DNA of 64,000 nt. It comes from Daejeonella lutea (GTDB lineage Bacteria; Bacteroidota; Bacteroidia; Sphingobacteriales; Sphingobacteriaceae). The stretch is taken from positions 804,943-868,942 of the forward strand of contig NZ_FUYR01000001.1 of the NCBI RefSeq assembly GCF_900168015.1, in the 5' to 3' direction. The translations under genes and the position numbers were made by a program. This document shows, piece by piece, positions 63,467-64,000 of the stretch. The notes beneath the pieces are model-generated. The model saw nothing but the letters and a program-made list of their open reading frames with translations, was not told the DNA's origin and did not search any database. The first letter of the stretch is position 1, and every line of letters begins with the position of its first letter.

Positions 63467-64000
63467 CTAAGCTCCGGCGGTTCCAGTCTTGACATCGCCC
63501 TTACGCCTGTAATTTACCATTATAACACCGCTGGGCGTAACCTGGCTTTCTACTAATTCAAACGCTGCCGGAACAGCCTGGTCGTTAAATAATCTTTTCC
63601 CTTTGCCCAGTACAAGAGGATGAATGTTGAGCCAGAACTCGTCAACTAATTCATGCTTTAACAAGAGCTGGACCAGCTCACTGCTGCCCCAGATTTTAAT
63701 GTCAGGACCATCCGATTTTTTTACCTTTTCAATATCCCCCACCCCGGTTAGAAATACCGAATTACTCCAGTCGGATTTAGTTCTGGTTTTGGACAGTACA
63801 TATTTTGTCACATCATTAACGCCCGGCCATTGATCCTCATGACGGGGCCAGTAATTTTCCCAGATATCAAATGTTTTTCGTCCCAGCATAAGATCAGCCG
63901 GCTCCATCTCCTTTTGCATCACTTTATCAGATACCTCGTCAGAGTTAGGCGCAACCCAGCCCCCATACTTGAAACCATTTGACGGATCTTCATCCGGCGC
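63467..64000 (-). CDS. Dihydrofolate-reductase-like (RibD C-terminal) protein, 5' end outside window
   Basis: The frame runs without a start from base 64000 to the stop at 63467, 177 codons, so the N-terminus lies outside the window. RibD_C/DHFR-like fold: GFKYGGWVAP, LMLGRKTFDIWENYWP, IKIWGSSELVQLLLKHELVDEFWLNIHP split by family gaps, and LGKGKRLF. These are common stand-alone reductase-like proteins of unknown substrate, not RibD itself (the true ribD is at 15285). Confidence 0.9.
   Translation of the reverse strand, partial: APDEDPSNGFKYGGWVAPNSDEVSDKVMQKEMEPADLMLGRKTFDIWENYWPRHEDQWPGVNDVTKYVLSKTRTKSDWSNSVFLTGVGDIEKVKKSDGPDIKIWGSSELVQLLLKHELVDEFWLNIHPLVLGKGKRLFNDQAVPAAFELVESQVTPSGVIMVNYRRKGDVKTGTAGA

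Noticed and set aside
63467-64000. Second ribD gene
   Set aside because: Only the reductase-like fold is present, without a deaminase domain or other rib genes; it fits stand-alone DHFR-like proteins.

Overview
This looks like a chromosomal segment from a member of the Bacteroidota, most likely Sphingobacteriales (Pedobacter/Mucilaginibacter-like). Several lines point there: a Bacteroidota-type LptD, WbqC and FUSC proteins, futalosine-route menaquinone genes, a TonB receptor with a carboxypeptidase-regulatory-like N-terminus, A/T-rich start regions without Shine-Dalgarno sequences, and promoters of the form TTG-N19-21-TAnnTTTG. The last are perfect in front of both tRNA genes and rpsO. The family assignment is inferred from protein flavour, not from a marker gene.

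Layout. 1-938: 3'-truncated PIN-PhoH RNase/ATPase gene (minus). 939-2320: no protein gene, but two paralogous ~338-nt transcription units on the minus strand, each with promoter, structured body and intrinsic terminator; I recognise no known RNA family in them. 2321-4908: ohr and a FUSC membrane protein. 4905-9813 (minus): wbqC, corA, mgtE, bioB and a DsbA-like protein. 9936-15192: lipid A acyltransferase and glycosyltransferase, aroQ, xerD, a nucleoid-associated protein, prmC. 15285-18705: ribD, DMT transporter, IMPACT protein, nucleoside phosphorylase. 18711-21245 (minus): mqnE, a histidine phosphatase and mqnA in one overlapping operon. 21434-26642: sulfur amino-acid block. A Cys/Met-metabolism PLP enzyme is followed by a SAM riboswitch, a 35-codon leader ORF with a hairpin right after its stop, then metY-metX-hom. 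26715-32733 (minus): lptD-cinA-E2 acyltransferase and an SGNH hydrolase. 32790-38111: cell-wall amidase, MCE protein, rnz, STAS protein, purC, phoH. 38214-43238: SAM hydroxide adenosyltransferase, small monooxygenase-like protein, unknown membrane protein, ABC exporter, beta-CASP nuclease. 43235-52532 (minus): serC-serA-DUF1015, rpe plus TonB receptor, and rpsO-pnp. 52829-58070: thioesterase, ddl, then a PASTA-rhodanese-mltG-ybgC-YihY operon. 58228-64000: tRNA-Ser(UGA), an exported msrA-msrB-msrA set, an unknown secreted protein, tRNA-Arg(UCU), a 7TM-HD phosphohydrolase and a DHFR-like protein cut by the window end.

The protein-coding part is a mostly housekeeping chromosome with no sign of phage, plasmid or insertion sequences. 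The novelty is in the RNA. (1) The duplicated RNA unit at 993-2050 shows compensatory base changes in several helices between its two copies. (2) The methionine operon leader stacks a SAM aptamer on a Cys/Met-containing leader peptide. Short AATCAGT-type intergenic repeats recur at three gene borders.
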